A stretch of DNA of 64,000 bases from Sinorhizobium chiapasense (lineage in GTDB: Bacteria > Pseudomonadota > Alphaproteobacteria > Rhizobiales > Rhizobiaceae). The notes under the pieces were generated by a model, which was not told the DNA's origin, made no database searches, and saw only the letters and a program-made list of their open reading frames with translations. A program made the translations under genes and the position numbers. Positions within the stretch are counted from its first letter, which is position 1. Each line of letters starts with the position of its first letter. Of the stretch, positions 38,214 through 48,221 are shown in pieces. The stretch is taken from NCBI RefSeq assembly GCF_036488675.1, contig NZ_CP133151.1, forward strand, positions 372,001 through 436,000. The letters run 5' to 3'.

Positions 38214-38975
38214 TTATCCCTGCGGGACTATAGCGTCATCAAGCTCGAAGAATCTCGCGTAAGGTCCGCCTGCGAAGTGACGCCGCAACTCTTCGAAATT
38301 CTCTACCGTTTCCTCCAGCGGCCGCTTTTCCAGGCGCTGAAGAGTAGCGCGGCCAGAAAGTTGCAGCGGCTGAACGCCCAAAAATCGCCAAGTCGTTTCC
38401 AAGCATGCCGCGGGTTCAAGAAGAAGCCTCTCGTACTCGATCTCAAGCAAGCTGGTCGAAGCGTAGGAATGCTCGACTCGCGTGTGGAAATCGTCAGCGG
38501 CCTTGAAGTAGTCCTCGCAGGAGGCGATCGGCAATTTTACGCGTGGCGGCGGAGCCGTATCGTCATCCGAGCTGAATTTGAGCCACTGGCGGCTTTGCCT
38601 TGCCTGCACCAACGAGCGCAGCGACTCCAATGTGTTTCTGCGAGACAAGAGGATGACCTTGAGCCCCGGCCAACGCGCCAGTTCGTCAAAAAAGCCTGGA
38701 CGTTCATGAAACTGAGGTTCGTTGATCTTGCATCCAACATGCGTGACCTTCTTGTCGCTCCGTGCCGGGAAGCGCAAATATGCGAGCTCGAGGAGCTCGC
38801 GATCGCTGCGCATTAGGCGGTCCTTATCGGGCCAATTGGCATCATACCTGTTGAGTAACTCACCATTGCTCAACACGTTCGGGTGCTCGTTCAGCAACTC
38901 TTCGAGGTAGTGGGTTCCAGTCCTTGGCATCCCAAGGATCACAAATGGCGCAGGCGCTGGCTGGGAGTGGATCAT
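38214..38975 (-). CDS. nodH: NodH, Nod-factor sulfotransferase
   Basis: NodH (253 residues) transfers sulfate from PAPS to the reducing end of the lipochitooligosaccharide. The PAPS loop [13 protein letters not shown] lies close to the N terminus, and the segment [19 protein letters not shown] and the end [11 protein letters not shown] match NodH of Sinorhizobium meliloti closely. The start at 38975 is chosen by that similarity; ten more codons are open upstream. Together with nodPQ it shows that sulfated Nod factors are made. Confidence 0.94.
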   Translation of the reverse strand: MIHSQPAPAPFVILGMPRTGTHYLEELLNEHPNVLSNGELLNRYDANWPDKDRLMRSDRELLELAYLRFPARSDKKVTHVGCKINEPQFHERPGFFDELARWPGLKVILLSRRNTLESLRSLVQARQSRQWLKFSSDDDTAPPPRVKLPIASCEDYFKAADDFHTRVEHSYASTSLLEIEYERLLLEPAACLETTWRFLGVQPLQLSGRATLQRLEKRPLEETVENFEELRRHFAGGPYARFFELDDAIVPQG

Positions 38976-39161
38976 TGCATGTGTTCCCGACTGAAAATAG
39001 TTCACGTAGGATTGGGGGGGTGCCCCAGTGCAAGAATCTGCGGTCGCTTAATATCGGCGCGAGTTCGCATGTCTCGCCCCATGACTCGTTACGCAGAAAC
39101 AAAGACGGTCATGGCACCGATATCAGCGGCGTGAGTTTGCACCACGAGCCCGACACCCGAG

Positions 39162-40217
39162 TTACGGCGGCGCAGTTCCATAGCGCTGATAGATCGACTG
39201 GATTCCATCCAGGATTTCGCGTGACAGGGTGACTTCCAGGCTGGCGATGTTGTGCTGCAATTGCTGCATCGAGGTAGCGCCTACCAGAGTGCTTGCAACA
39301 AATGGCCGGCCCCTGACGAACGACAACGCGCCGTGCACCGGATCGATGCCATGTTCACGAAAGAGCGTCGTATATGCGAGCGCCGCATGCTGCGCCCTCT
39401 CATTGCTGTAGCGGAAGAACCGCCCGAACAAGTTCAGCCGCGAGCCAGTTGGCCGCTGGCCATCCAGGTATTTGCCAGTCAGCGTCCCCATGGCAAGCGG
39501 CGAGTATGCAAGCAGTCCCACCTGTTCGCGCAAAGCCATCTCGGCGAGACCATACTCGAAATCCAGGTTGAGCAGATTGTACGGATTCTGAGTGCTTATC
39601 ACGCGGGCCAGCCCTTGCGCTTCCGCGTGATGGAGGAAGCGCGCCAGGCCCCAAGGCGTTTCGTTGCAGAGCCCGATGTGACGAACGCGACCGCTCTTGA
39701 CCAGAGCGTCCAACGCTTCCAGCGTCGCTAGGATAGGAACCGTATCGACGTCGAGTTCATACTGGTAGTCGAGTAGCTGGAAGACGTTGGTGCTACGGTC
39801 AGGCCAGTGCAGTTGGAAGAGGTCGATATAGTCCGTCTCGAGCCTTTGGAGGCTTGCGTCTACGGCCTCGAACAGGTTGGCACGGGTATAGCTGACCTGG
39901 CCGTCGCGCACATAAGGTAAGTTCGCCTTTCCTACTCGAGCAGGCCCGACCGCCTTTGTTGCGAGCACGATGTCTTGCCTGCGGCCGGTCTTGCGTATCC
40001 AACTGCCGATATAACGCTCCGTAAGTCCATGTGTCTCGACACGGGGTGGCACAGGATACATCTCTGCAGTATCGACAAAATTTATGCCGGCATCGAGGGC
40101 TGCGTCCAGTTGCGCGTGCGCCTCCGCTTCCGTGTTCTGCTCTCCCCAGCTCATGGTGCCCAGGCCGAGCACGCTTATCTGCAGGCCGCTGCGGCCAAGT
40201 TCGCGAGACAGCATCAC
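39162..40217 (-). CDS. Aldo/keto reductase (Tas-like) inside the nod operon
   Basis: The 351-residue protein is a full aldo/keto reductase: GLGTMSWGEQ at the start, catalytic DTAEMYP with Asp and Tyr, KAVGPAR with Lys and LFQLHWPDR with His. It should use NADPH. The ending LVGATSMQQL is the cofactor-binding region. It lies between nodJ (31 bases) and nodH on the same strand and thus probably in the same transcript. A role in Nod-factor chemistry is possible but unproven; I know no standard nod gene of this type at this position. Confidence 0.85.
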   Translation of the reverse strand: MMLSRELGRSGLQISVLGLGTMSWGEQNTEAEAHAQLDAALDAGINFVDTAEMYPVPPRVETHGLTERYIGSWIRKTGRRQDIVLATKAVGPARVGKANLPYVRDGQVSYTRANLFEAVDASLQRLETDYIDLFQLHWPDRSTNVFQLLDYQYELDVDTVPILATLEALDALVKSGRVRHIGLCNETPWGLARFLHHAEAQGLARVISTQNPYNLLNLDFEYGLAEMALREQVGLLAYSPLAMGTLTGKYLDGQRPTGSRLNLFGRFFRYSNERAQHAALAYTTLFREHGIDPVHGALSFVRGRPFVASTLVGATSMQQLQHNIASLEVTLSREILDGIQSIYQRYGTAPP

Positions 40218-40248
40218 GTTTCTCCTTCTCGTCTGGTGGCGAGTAGCA

Positions 40249-41037
40249 TCAAGACATCAGACGCCGACGAAACAGTGCCGCCGACAGGAAGAACGGCAAG
40301 ACTGCGTAGATGCAAAGCGCGCCGATATGCAGGCCGATGCTGTCCGCCGGGCGGCCAAGCATTGCTGGACGAATGAGCTCGATTGCATGTGCCAACGGCA
40401 AGAATTGCGCAGCCTCCCGAAAGGCGCCGGGCAGCTGATTGATCGGAAAGACCGCGCCACACAGGAACAGCATGGGTGTGAGGACGAGCGTCTGGTAAAA
40501 AACGAAATAGTCGTAACTGGGAGCAAGCGCCGTGACGACCATCGCCAGGCTCGCGAAGGCCAAGCCAGTGAGCACGATGACTGGCAGCGCATAAAGGATG
40601 GACGGCCACGCCGCATAGCCCAGCGTGGTGGCAACAATCATAATACCCGTACCGGCGAGAAATGCCTTGCTGGCTGCCCAAGCCAACTCACCGAGAACAA
40701 TGTCGCCGAGCGTAAGTTGCGTGTAGAGAATCGCTTCCCAGGTGCGTTGAGCATGCATCCGAGCGAAAGCCGCGTAAATCGTCTCGAATGTCGCAGACGT
40801 CATCGCGCTTGTCGCCACCATGCCGCCTGCCAAAAAAGCAACGTACGACGTGCCGTCAACGCGACCTATGACAATTCCGAGGCCAAGGCCGAGGCCGAAC
40901 AGGTAGATTATGGGATCGGCCAAATTCCCGAGAATCGACGCAAGCGCTACTTTCTTCCATGCCAGATAGTTACGTCGCCATACGGCGATCCAGTTCCAAG
41001 CGTTGGCGGGCAGAGCCGCGGCACGACCTTCACCCAT
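40249..41037 (-). CDS. nodJ: NodJ, Nod-factor exporter permease
   Basis: NodJ (262 residues) is an ABC-2 type membrane protein with about six hydrophobic segments (for example [16 protein letters not shown] and [12 protein letters not shown]). It pairs with the NodI ATPase to export lipochitooligosaccharides across the inner membrane. It starts three bases after nodI. The family motif VFPINQLPG is present. Confidence 0.95.
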   Translation of the reverse strand: MGEGRAAALPANAWNWIAVWRRNYLAWKKVALASILGNLADPIIYLFGLGLGLGIVIGRVDGTSYVAFLAGGMVATSAMTSATFETIYAAFARMHAQRTWEAILYTQLTLGDIVLGELAWAASKAFLAGTGIMIVATTLGYAAWPSILYALPVIVLTGLAFASLAMVVTALAPSYDYFVFYQTLVLTPMLFLCGAVFPINQLPGAFREAAQFLPLAHAIELIRPAMLGRPADSIGLHIGALCIYAVLPFFLSAALFRRRLMS

Positions 41038-41040
41038 AGC

Positions 41041-41955
41041 TCACTTCTCCATCTCGCGCCCGGTCAGCCGCAAAAACACATCCTCAAGATTCGGCGGACG
41101 CTGCAGAACACGCAAACCTGTGCGCTCGCGCAGCCGCACGCGCACCTGCTCCGGATCGGACGCGTAGCAAAAGAGTGTTTCGCCGCTCACTTCGATGCGT
41201 TGGGCGTAGGGGCTAATCAGCGATTGCAGTTCATGCGGATTGCCGCCGTAAATCTCGATGACCTCGCACCCGATCAGTTCGTCGATCAGCGCATGAGGGC
41301 GGCCTTCGGCGATGTTGCGACCTCTTTCGAGCACGCACAGCCGATCGCACAACCGCTCAGCCTCTTCCATGAAGTGGGTCGTCAAGATAATCGTCATGCC
41401 CCGCGCCAGCAGGGCACGCAGGCGCTCCCAGATCAGGTGGCGAGCATGCGGATCGAGACCGGTGGTCGGCTCGTCCATTACAAGCAGCTGCGGGTCGTTG
41501 ATCAACGCACGCGCCAGCGTCAGGCGCCGTTTCATGCCGCCGGACAATTCGGAGACACGGGCATCCACCTTGCTCTCAAGGCGGGCGAACTCGAGAAGCG
41601 ACGGCATAACCGCTTTGACCTCGCGTGTGCTCATGCCGAAGTAGCGCCCGTAGACCAGCAGGTTCTCGCGTACAGTGAACTCAGGGTCGAGGTTGTCGAA
41701 TTGGGGGACTACGCCGATGCGCCTGCGCGCCAAGCGAGCCCGCGCCGGTACCGGGACGCCGAGCACGGTAATCTGCCCCGCATCAGGCGATGTCATGCCG
41801 AGGACCATACGGGCAATTGTGCTTTTGCCCGCGCCGTTCGGTCCCAGCAGGCCGAAGCATTCGCCCGACGCCACGCTCAACGACAGCTCGTCAACCACGA
41901 GCTTGTCACCATATCTCTTGCTTATGCCGGCAAGATCGATTGCTACCATGGACAT
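41041..41955 (-). CDS. nodI: NodI, Nod-factor exporter ATPase
   Basis: NodI (304 residues) is an ABC ATPase: Walker [10 protein letters not shown] near 39, signature LSGGMKRR near 139 and Walker [13 protein letters not shown] near 158. The C-terminal extension is like other NodI proteins. It lies just after nodU and right before nodJ in the nod operon. Confidence 0.96.
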   Translation of the reverse strand: MSMVAIDLAGISKRYGDKLVVDELSLSVASGECFGLLGPNGAGKSTIARMVLGMTSPDAGQITVLGVPVPARARLARRRIGVVPQFDNLDPEFTVRENLLVYGRYFGMSTREVKAVMPSLLEFARLESKVDARVSELSGGMKRRLTLARALINDPQLLVMDEPTTGLDPHARHLIWERLRALLARGMTIILTTHFMEEAERLCDRLCVLERGRNIAEGRPHALIDELIGCEVIEIYGGNPHELQSLISPYAQRIEVSGETLFCYASDPEQVRVRLRERTGLRVLQRPPNLEDVFLRLTGREMEK

Positions 41956-41959
41956 GCGC

Positions 41960-43669
41960 TCATCTACCCGTGAAGGCGCCGGCGACTGGCTTTTGCTGAA
42001 TTGCCTGCGTTTTCGTCAACAGCAGGCCGTCGCACCATACGTGTTCAACGCGCCCCCACTCGCAGGCTGCCGCCGCATCCGGGAAGAAGCCACGTCCATG
42101 GTAATTGGCACTTGTGTTGCAAAGGAGCGGAATGCCCGTGAGTTTTTCATATTCGACGAGTAGTTCGGCGACTTTGTGCTGAGAGCTCCTAGCGATCGTT
42201 TGCAGTCGCGCAGATCCGTCAAGGTGGACAACAGCGGGGACTTTGTCCTGCCATTCCATCCGTGTCTGGTGATCGAACAACATGTATGGATCGGGCGTTC
42301 CGGGGCTGAATATATCCGGCGCACGGTCCTCCAGGCATATCGGCGCCACCGGCCGGAAGTGTTCGCGAAATTTTACTTCGTTGAGAAAATCCTTCATTTC
42401 CGCCGAAGTCGCGGCTGCGAGAATGCTTCTGCCTCCCAAAGCCCGGGGTCCAAGCTCGGCGCGTCCGGAAAGGAAAACCACGGGCTTGTTGCTGGCGAGG
42501 ATGGCGGCGAGTTCCGGCATGCTGCAAGGCGTGGCCTCCCATCCGGCCGGCACATGCCCGCTTTGCAAGACCGGGCCGCTGTAGACCGACCATTCCAGCG
42601 GCACGAAGCCTTGCTGCGCCACCATTGCGCAGCAAGCCGCACCGATTGCAGAGCCGCTGTCATTCGGGAAAGGCGGGACCCAGACGTCATCAAACAGGCC
42701 CGTCTCGCGTAGTGCACTGTTCCATTTGATGTTCAGACCGCAGCCGCCGGCTACACACAAATTGCGCGGCCCTGGAAACGAGTGGCGCTGCAAGGCCATC
42801 GTCATTTCGTGGACGAGGAGGCGCTCGAGGAAGAGATGAAACGATGCAAGCACATCTTCGGGTGACTTGGCCTCCAATCGGACTACGCTGGCATCGAAGA
42901 AATCATGCACAGCCACGAGCGAGGTCTCGGCGTTATTGATGTTCGCGCGATAACGGCTGGCAAGCTCCGTATCGGCCGCAAAGCGCTCCTCGTAAAGCTC
43001 CTGAAACACCGCGACGATGTCTTCATCAACCGACCCCAGCGCGATATAGGCCATCAGCTTGCCGGCGACCCCTAAATCCCAGCCTCCCCGGCTCGCCTTC
43101 TTATAGGGTCCGAAATAATGGCCCGCGGCAGCGTAGGCTTGGCCTATCACCGGGAAGAGGCATTCGAGGAACCGTGCGCCCTGGCCATCCACATAATAAA
43201 GGCGCGGGAAGATGCAGCCGTCCCATACCAGGCAGAATGCGGGTTGTCCGGCCTTCGCGAACGGGCTGGTGCAGTATGCGGAGGCCACGTGGCCCGTTAC
43301 ATGGGGATAGCTCTTATAGGGAAAAGCCCAGTCATCGAGAATCAGACCGGAGCCGTCGAAGCATTCGAGAAGGCCGTCGGCGTAGCGTTCGACATAAGGC
43401 GCCCCTTTAAGAGTTAAGGGAGCCACCCCGCTGAGCACCTGAAATCGCGACTCGTCCTCGCCATCCCAGCCGTCGATAACGAATTGATCAACATCGCGCG
43501 GTTTCAGACCGTATTGCGCCAAAGCGGCGACAATTGCGTCGAGATTATCGATGGTTTGATATCGCGGATTGTTGTCCTGCTTCTCCTGCTCAATGCAGAA
43601 GACGAGCCGTCCATCCTCGACAAGCGCGATCGCCCCGTCATGGGTCAGCTTGATACCACAGATGCGCAT
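41960..43669 (-). CDS. nodU: NodU, Nod-factor 6-O-carbamoyltransferase
   Basis: NodU (569 residues) places a carbamoyl group on the non-reducing end of the Nod factor. It begins [20 protein letters not shown] as in other NodU proteins and has the carbamoyltransferase core ([13 protein letters not shown]) and C-terminal segment ([14 protein letters not shown]). The start at 43669 is chosen because GGAG lies nearby and the family begins there; an ATG at 43705 overlaps nodS. It follows nodS and precedes nodI. Confidence 0.95.
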   Translation of the reverse strand: MRICGIKLTHDGAIALVEDGRLVFCIEQEKQDNNPRYQTIDNLDAIVAALAQYGLKPRDVDQFVIDGWDGEDESRFQVLSGVAPLTLKGAPYVERYADGLLECFDGSGLILDDWAFPYKSYPHVTGHVASAYCTSPFAKAGQPAFCLVWDGCIFPRLYYVDGQGARFLECLFPVIGQAYAAAGHYFGPYKKASRGGWDLGVAGKLMAYIALGSVDEDIVAVFQELYEERFAADTELASRYRANINNAETSLVAVHDFFDASVVRLEAKSPEDVLASFHLFLERLLVHEMTMALQRHSFPGPRNLCVAGGCGLNIKWNSALRETGLFDDVWVPPFPNDSGSAIGAACCAMVAQQGFVPLEWSVYSGPVLQSGHVPAGWEATPCSMPELAAILASNKPVVFLSGRAELGPRALGGRSILAAATSAEMKDFLNEVKFREHFRPVAPICLEDRAPDIFSPGTPDPYMLFDHQTRMEWQDKVPAVVHLDGSARLQTIARSSQHKVAELLVEYEKLTGIPLLCNTSANYHGRGFFPDAAAACEWGRVEHVWCDGLLLTKTQAIQQKPVAGAFTGR

Positions 43670-43701
43670 GGTGTCTCCAATGTCTAACGTCGACAATTCA
43701 T

Positions 43702-44343
43702 TCATAAGGAACCGGAAACCGGATTCCGGAAGCGGGCGAGCAAGCAGTCTTCGTTGACCGACTCACCCCGGCACTCAAGCCGCTCTACCTCGATCAAAGT
43801 TTCGTTCAGCATGGCGATGACGGTCTCGGCACCAGCAACGTGACCCCAGCGCCGGCAATTGGCATCGCGCGCCGATCCGAAAACCAGATGCCCACCTGGC
43901 GCAAGCATCCGCACCAGGTTGCGGACGGCCGCCCGCATATCCGCTATCTCTCCAACGTAGTAGAGCACTTCCGCCACAACGATCAGATCGAACCGCTCAT
44001 CGGTCGAAAACTGTTGAACATCGGAGACCGTCCAGCTGATGTGCGGCGGCTCCTTCATCCGTCGACGCGCTCGAGCAATTGCTTGCGGCACGACATCGAT
44101 CACGGTGAGCCGTTGGCAGTGAGGCGCCAATTTCTCGGTGAATGCGCCGGCAGCGCACCCGACTTCGAGCGCATGTGTGATAGAACCTTCGGCAAGCGAC
44201 AATCGGAGCATTTGCGCGTAACGCTTTTGCTCGAACGGGTTGCCGTCGAGCCGCCACGGATCGTCTGCGGCCAGTTCCCGATTCAGCAATTGATAATTTT
44301 GTGTCAACTCGTCCACCTCGGTAAAGTCGCTATCACTCGTCAC
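43702..44343 (-). CDS. nodS: NodS, Nod-factor N-methyltransferase
   Basis: NodS (213 residues) N-methylates the end glucosamine after NodB has deacetylated it, using S-adenosylmethionine. The SAM motif ALEVGCAAGAFTEKLAP is near residue 60, and ELTQNYQLLNREL at the N terminus is typical of NodS. It overlaps nodC by 11 bases and lies before nodU, the order usual in broad-host-range rhizobia. Confidence 0.95.
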   Translation of the reverse strand: MTSDSDFTEVDELTQNYQLLNRELAADDPWRLDGNPFEQKRYAQMLRLSLAEGSITHALEVGCAAGAFTEKLAPHCQRLTVIDVVPQAIARARRRMKEPPHISWTVSDVQQFSTDERFDLIVVAEVLYYVGEIADMRAAVRNLVRMLAPGGHLVFGSARDANCRRWGHVAGAETVIAMLNETLIEVERLECRGESVNEDCLLARFRNPVSGSL

Positions 44344-45691
44344 TGCAAATGCCGTCAGATGTCACTAGTCTCGAAGAATCTCGCGCAAGGTTGAGCCTGC
44401 GGAGCGGAGTCCCACGTCCCGAGAATTCTGTGCTGCATGATTCAGTGGTTGGACTTTGGACGGGGGCCTGTTTCCCACCCTTGTTGGCCGAGCTGCCGGC
44501 AGAGCCGCGTGACAGCCAGTCGCTATTGCTCAACGTACACAACGCGTAGGCCTTCAACGGCAGCAACAGAAAGATGTTGATGAATGTGTGCAGAGAGAAG
44601 CCCAGAAATCGAAGTTGGCGGGCCCGAAACGCCACGATGCTGCAGCGAATCCCGGTCATGGCTGCAATCATCAGGACCGTCCACCAAGGCACGGTGCCTG
44701 TCAGTGCGACCTGTGCGAGGCCCGTTAGTACCGATAGCGCAAGAAGCAGCGGCCCGAGATTTTGTCCGACCACGTCCAGCGTCAGAAAGCGATCAAGGCC
44801 GGGCAGTAGGCGAAGCCCCAGTAACGTATCCCGGAACGTGCTCCGTGCCCAACGCAGTTGTTGGCGCAGATACGGCTTCAGTCTGTTCGGAACGACTGTA
44901 GCCGCGATGGCGTCCGGCACGTACTCAGTTCGAAAGCCTGCCTTCAGCATGAGAATAGTGAGATGGCGATCCTCACCGAAGTCGCTCGGCTTACCGCGAA
45001 AATATTGCGACTCGTACTGGTCAAGCAGCATAACGAGCGCAGAGCGGCGATACATGGCACATGGGCCGCAGCAGCACATAACGGCACCGAAGCGACCCTG
45101 TGCAGCACGCTCCTCGTTGCAAGCCAGCCAGTACTCCATGTCGATCAACCTGGTCAACCAACTGTCGTCTCGGTTGCTGGCCGTCAACTGCCCCATGGCC
45201 GCCCCGACCGCTGGATTTTGCATCTTTGGTACAAGCTTCGAGATGACGTCCGACGCGAGTATCGTGTCTGAGTCGACGTTTAACACCATATCTCCGCCTG
45301 AGCGGCGTATCGCGGCGATCTGCGCCTTGCGCTTGCCAACATTCTGCGGAAGCAGAATGATATTGAACCTGGGGTCGCGCGCGTAGGTCTCATGCACAGG
45401 TCGCAAGACGTCGCGATTTCCAGAACCGTCATCAACCACGTAGACCCGCAGTTGCCCCGCATATTCCTGGTCCGCAATGGAAGCCAAGCAGTCCGAAAGC
45501 GTGCGCGGGTCCTCGTTGAAACAGGGGACGATCACATCTACGCTCGGTAGTTCGTCGAAATCGACCAGGCGCTCAGACGCCGACGAATCGTATGCCGGCA
45601 CAGAGTAAACGGCCTGCATGCTTTTATAGGCAGTCGAGAGCAGCGCATAAAGCGAGATGGCGACAGTGCTGGTTGTGTCAAGCAAATTCAT
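44333..45691 (-). CDS. nodC: NodC, chitooligosaccharide synthase
   Basis: NodC (452 residues) polymerises N-acetylglucosamine into the Nod-factor backbone at the inner membrane. A hydrophobic N terminus (MNLLDTTSTVAISLYALLS) is followed by glycosyltransferase-2 motifs VDSDT, EDRHLT and QQLRWARST (Q-x-x-R-W), then C-terminal membrane segments. The start at 45691 is set by family similarity. It lies 13 bases after nodB. Confidence 0.96.
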   Translation of the reverse strand: MNLLDTTSTVAISLYALLSTAYKSMQAVYSVPAYDSSASERLVDFDELPSVDVIVPCFNEDPRTLSDCLASIADQEYAGQLRVYVVDDGSGNRDVLRPVHETYARDPRFNIILLPQNVGKRKAQIAAIRRSGGDMVLNVDSDTILASDVISKLVPKMQNPAVGAAMGQLTASNRDDSWLTRLIDMEYWLACNEERAAQGRFGAVMCCCGPCAMYRRSALVMLLDQYESQYFRGKPSDFGEDRHLTILMLKAGFRTEYVPDAIAATVVPNRLKPYLRQQLRWARSTFRDTLLGLRLLPGLDRFLTLDVVGQNLGPLLLALSVLTGLAQVALTGTVPWWTVLMIAAMTGIRCSIVAFRARQLRFLGFSLHTFINIFLLLPLKAYALCTLSNSDWLSRGSAGSSANKGGKQAPVQSPTTESCSTEFSGRGTPLRRLNLARDSSRLVTSDGICSDE

Positions 45692-45704
45692 GGGAGTCTC
45701 GTCT

Positions 45705-46364
45705 TCAGTGATCTTGAGGAAGCGAGCGGAATACAAGGCCGCGGCTTTGCAAGGCTGGAATTATGCTGGATAACGCCACGATGGTCTGGTAGCGCAGACC
45801 GCGGTCAGTGCCGGGTTGCAACTCGCTGGGAGGGCATCCGTCGTGCAGGAGCACAATTGCGCCCGGCCGGACGGAGTCGAGCACTTCATCAACAATGGCG
45901 TCGATCCCGGGACGGGACCAGTCTCGCGGATCTACCGACCAGTGGACCGCGTTCAGTCCAGCGTCCGCTGACGCCGTGAGCACTTCTTCGGTCCAGCTCC
46001 CATACGGAGCGCGGATGTGCCGCACCGAGGCTCGCGGGGACGCCATCGTGATGGCTCTGTTCGCCTCGAGTATTTCACGCTGTATTTCGCCGGGTCCGCA
46101 TTTGGACAGGTCCGGATGAGTCATTGTGTGGTTAGCGACTTCATGCCCTTCGGCAATCATTCGTTGGATCAGGTTGGGCTGGTCGGCCGCGTACTGGCCG
46201 ATGACGAAGAATGTCGCCGGCACCCGGTGCTCAGCCAGCACATCGAGGATTTCCGGTGTGCAATATGGATGAGGCCCGTCATCGAACGTCAAATAAACGC
46301 TGTGCTGACCGGTACCGTCGGTGCACACACTGTGCACTTCGGAAAAGCAATTAACGCGCGTCAT
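45705..46364 (-). CDS. nodB: NodB, chitooligosaccharide deacetylase
   Basis: NodB (219 residues) removes the acetyl group from the non-reducing glucosamine. The polysaccharide deacetylase motifs are clear: [21 protein letters not shown] and RAPYGSWT. The metal-binding residues Asp, His and His are present. Its ATG overlaps the nodA stop by four bases. Confidence 0.96.
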   Translation of the reverse strand: MTRVNCFSEVHSVCTDGTGQHSVYLTFDDGPHPYCTPEILDVLAEHRVPATFFVIGQYAADQPNLIQRMIAEGHEVANHTMTHPDLSKCGPGEIQREILEANRAITMASPRASVRHIRAPYGSWTEEVLTASADAGLNAVHWSVDPRDWSRPGIDAIVDEVLDSVRPGAIVLLHDGCPPSELQPGTDRGLRYQTIVALSSIIPALQSRGLVFRSLPQDH

Positions 46365-46951
46365 AGCTCTGGTCCGTTGCGATCAATTGTCGTACCGGCG
46401 GGCCAGTCTGACATCGACCGTCCGACTGGCAGAACGATGACAAGTGCATCTTCGGTGCGCGTGGGCGGCTTGTCGAGGCGCGCCTCTGGTAGCGTGAAGC
46501 GCACGTGAATCCCCGACAAAACGGTCACGAGACCGTATCGGGCGAACCGCTCTATATGCTTGCGCAGCGCGTGCCTAACGGTGCCGAAAGCGAATGGAAC
46601 GCCAAGCTCCTGCAGTACTGGAAGCATGGCATGGATCGAATGGGAGATTCCGAGTCCCTCAAGGTCCGGACGGACCCCGTACAACCCTAGTTCAGCCACT
46701 AATTGATCGACCTCGCCTACCTTGATGAAACGGCGCAACAAGCCCATATGGGCAGCGATACCATGGGAATCGTAGGCGATTGCGCGGAGCTCGGGCCTGG
46801 CTCCGGCCCAACTTCGGCTACCCTCGAATGGTTTTGCGTTGAACGCCCCAGTAGGCCCATAGGCCTTCCGAAAGAACTCGGTGAGTTCGATATGGTCGGA
46901 CAGTTGCAACTCATTTTCCCAAAATAGACTCCACCGCACCTCGCAGCGCAT
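46361..46951 (-). CDS. nodA: NodA, Nod-factor N-acyltransferase (main copy)
   Basis: NodA (196 residues) attaches the fatty acid to the deacetylated end and helps fix host range. [20 protein letters not shown] at the N terminus and the internal [13 protein letters not shown] are hallmarks. The start at 46951 is chosen because AAGGAGGG lies just upstream; a longer frame exists. It is first in the nod operon, about 265 bases behind the nod box. A second complete copy at 56953-57543 differs at many positions. Confidence 0.96.
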   Translation of the reverse strand: MRCEVRWSLFWENELQLSDHIELTEFFRKAYGPTGAFNAKPFEGSRSWAGARPELRAIAYDSHGIAAHMGLLRRFIKVGEVDQLVAELGLYGVRPDLEGLGISHSIHAMLPVLQELGVPFAFGTVRHALRKHIERFARYGLVTVLSGIHVRFTLPEARLDKPPTRTEDALVIVLPVGRSMSDWPAGTTIDRNGPEL

Positions 46952-47215
46952 GCAAAGCCCTCCTTGTTGTTTGCTGTTTGCTAGAGGCGCCCGATCACGC
47001 GATCGAAGCTGTGGGCGAATGGTCAATGTCAGAGGCTGCAGTCAGCGGTCCGATGACATGTAATTGGAACGTTCGAAGCCTTGGTGGCACTCCGTTCCAG
47101 AGCTGATGGGCTCTCTAACCACTCCCGGTCCCTTCCTGCGCCACTCGCAAATGTGCCGTCAATGACCTTGATTTCCGTCAAGTGATGGTCTTCTAATGCA
47201 GTAGGCCGATAAATT

Positions 47216-47260
47216 CGTAAAATCGATTGTTTGGATAGCACACATCCACGTTATGGATGA
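47216..47260 (-). promoter_or_regulatory. Nod box upstream of nodA
   Basis: The minus strand shows CATCCATAACGTGGATG, then ATCCAAACAATCGATTTTAC, a very good nod box. It faces nodA and should drive the operon down to nodQ after NodD activation by flavonoids. Confidence 0.9.
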
Positions 47261-47261
47261 G

Positions 47262-47400
47262 TGAAGGGTCTTGATCTGAATCTTCTGGTCGCGCTGGACG
47301 CTCTGACGGGCAAGCTTGACCTCACCGCGGCGGCGCGCAGCATCAACCGGCGATCAGCGCGGGCGTCGCGGTTATGCACCTATTTTCAATATGTTGACGA
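47262..47400 (+). pseudogene. nodD: N-terminal stump of nodD
   Basis: The plus strand codes for [14 protein letters not shown] and LTAAARSIN followed by CTYFQY, the first about 60 codons of NodD with the centre of the helix-turn-helix (LSQPAM) deleted. Similarity ends near 47395. It sits divergent from nodA across the nod box, the classical place of nodD, so this is the decayed original partner. Confidence 0.8.
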
Positions 47401-47568
47401 TGCGTGCCGTCCCCAGATCGAATACCAAAGATCCTACACCGCCGCGTATAGGATCGCGCTACCAGCCGTCGTGGATATGGTAACGTTGTTCCTCTCAAGA
47501 CGCCGCTCAATCCGGCGTCCAATGTTTCGAAAGATGACAATTTGCAGAACCCCAAGAATGCCTGTGCG

Positions 47569-47619
47569 CATCCAACATGTGGATGTGTGGCATCCAAACA
47601 ATCGATTTTACCGATGTTG
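47569..47619 (+). promoter_or_regulatory. Nod box upstream of nodFE
   Basis: The plus strand has CATCCAACATGTGGATG, then CATCCAAACAATCGATTTTACC, the best nod box of the window. It faces nodF, 340 bases away. The leader between 47620 and 47960 contains no gene I can support. Confidence 0.9.
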
Positions 47620-47960
47620 CGGAAAGCTGCATGGATGAAAGCGTCAATTCTCGTGCAACAACATTTGCACCGTCACGACTAATGTTAACTGCTGACACTT
47701 ACGCCAGGACATGCAACCGCTAACACAAGACAACACAGTATTCAGTGAGGTGGGGCATCCCTTCATACGCCGGACCTCACGCGAGATTCTCTGTGGATTG
47801 CGTGCGTCCACCTGGCCTTGGCTGGCCACTAAAGCAAAATGAAGACTGATCAATAGTTGCTATTGAACAAGACAGAGTTGTCCGCAACGACGGCAGACAT
47901 AGAGCTAGTCCGCTCAGCTTAGTTGCGGAGGAATTGAACGATTGAATTTGGGTGAGGGCA

Positions 47961-48212
47961 ATGGCCGATCAACTGGCAACCGAGATCATCGAAAAGATTA
48001 AAGCTCATGCGGAGACCGACAAGGAAGTTACTATTGACTCCGAGCTCGGAGCTCTTGAAATCCATTCGCTGGAACTTACCGAAATCGTGTTCGATCTCGA
48101 GGTCGCTTACGGCATCGAGATCGAGATGAACACTTCAGAGGCTTGGAGCACCCTCAAGAACGTCGGCGACCTCATCGAGGCGACACGCGCCTTGATTGCA
48201 GCTAAGGATTAG
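47961..48212 (+). CDS. nodF: NodF, specialised acyl carrier protein
   Basis: NodF (83 residues) carries the special, usually polyunsaturated, fatty acid made with NodE for Nod factors. The start MADQLATEI and the ends GIEIEMNTSEAWSTLKNVGD match NodF. The phosphopantetheine serine is Ser36, but the residue before it is His where the motif DSL is usual (EIHSLEL). An in-frame GTG lies nine bases upstream. It precedes nodE by nine bases. Confidence 0.88.
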   Translation: MADQLATEIIEKIKAHAETDKEVTIDSELGALEIHSLELTEIVFDLEVAYGIEIEMNTSEAWSTLKNVGDLIEATRALIAAKD

Positions 48213-48221
48213 CATTTCGTC

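Noticed and set aside
40084..41973. 629-residue open frame antisense to nodI and nodJ
   Set aside because: It spans two genuine genes on the other strand and has no family similarity.
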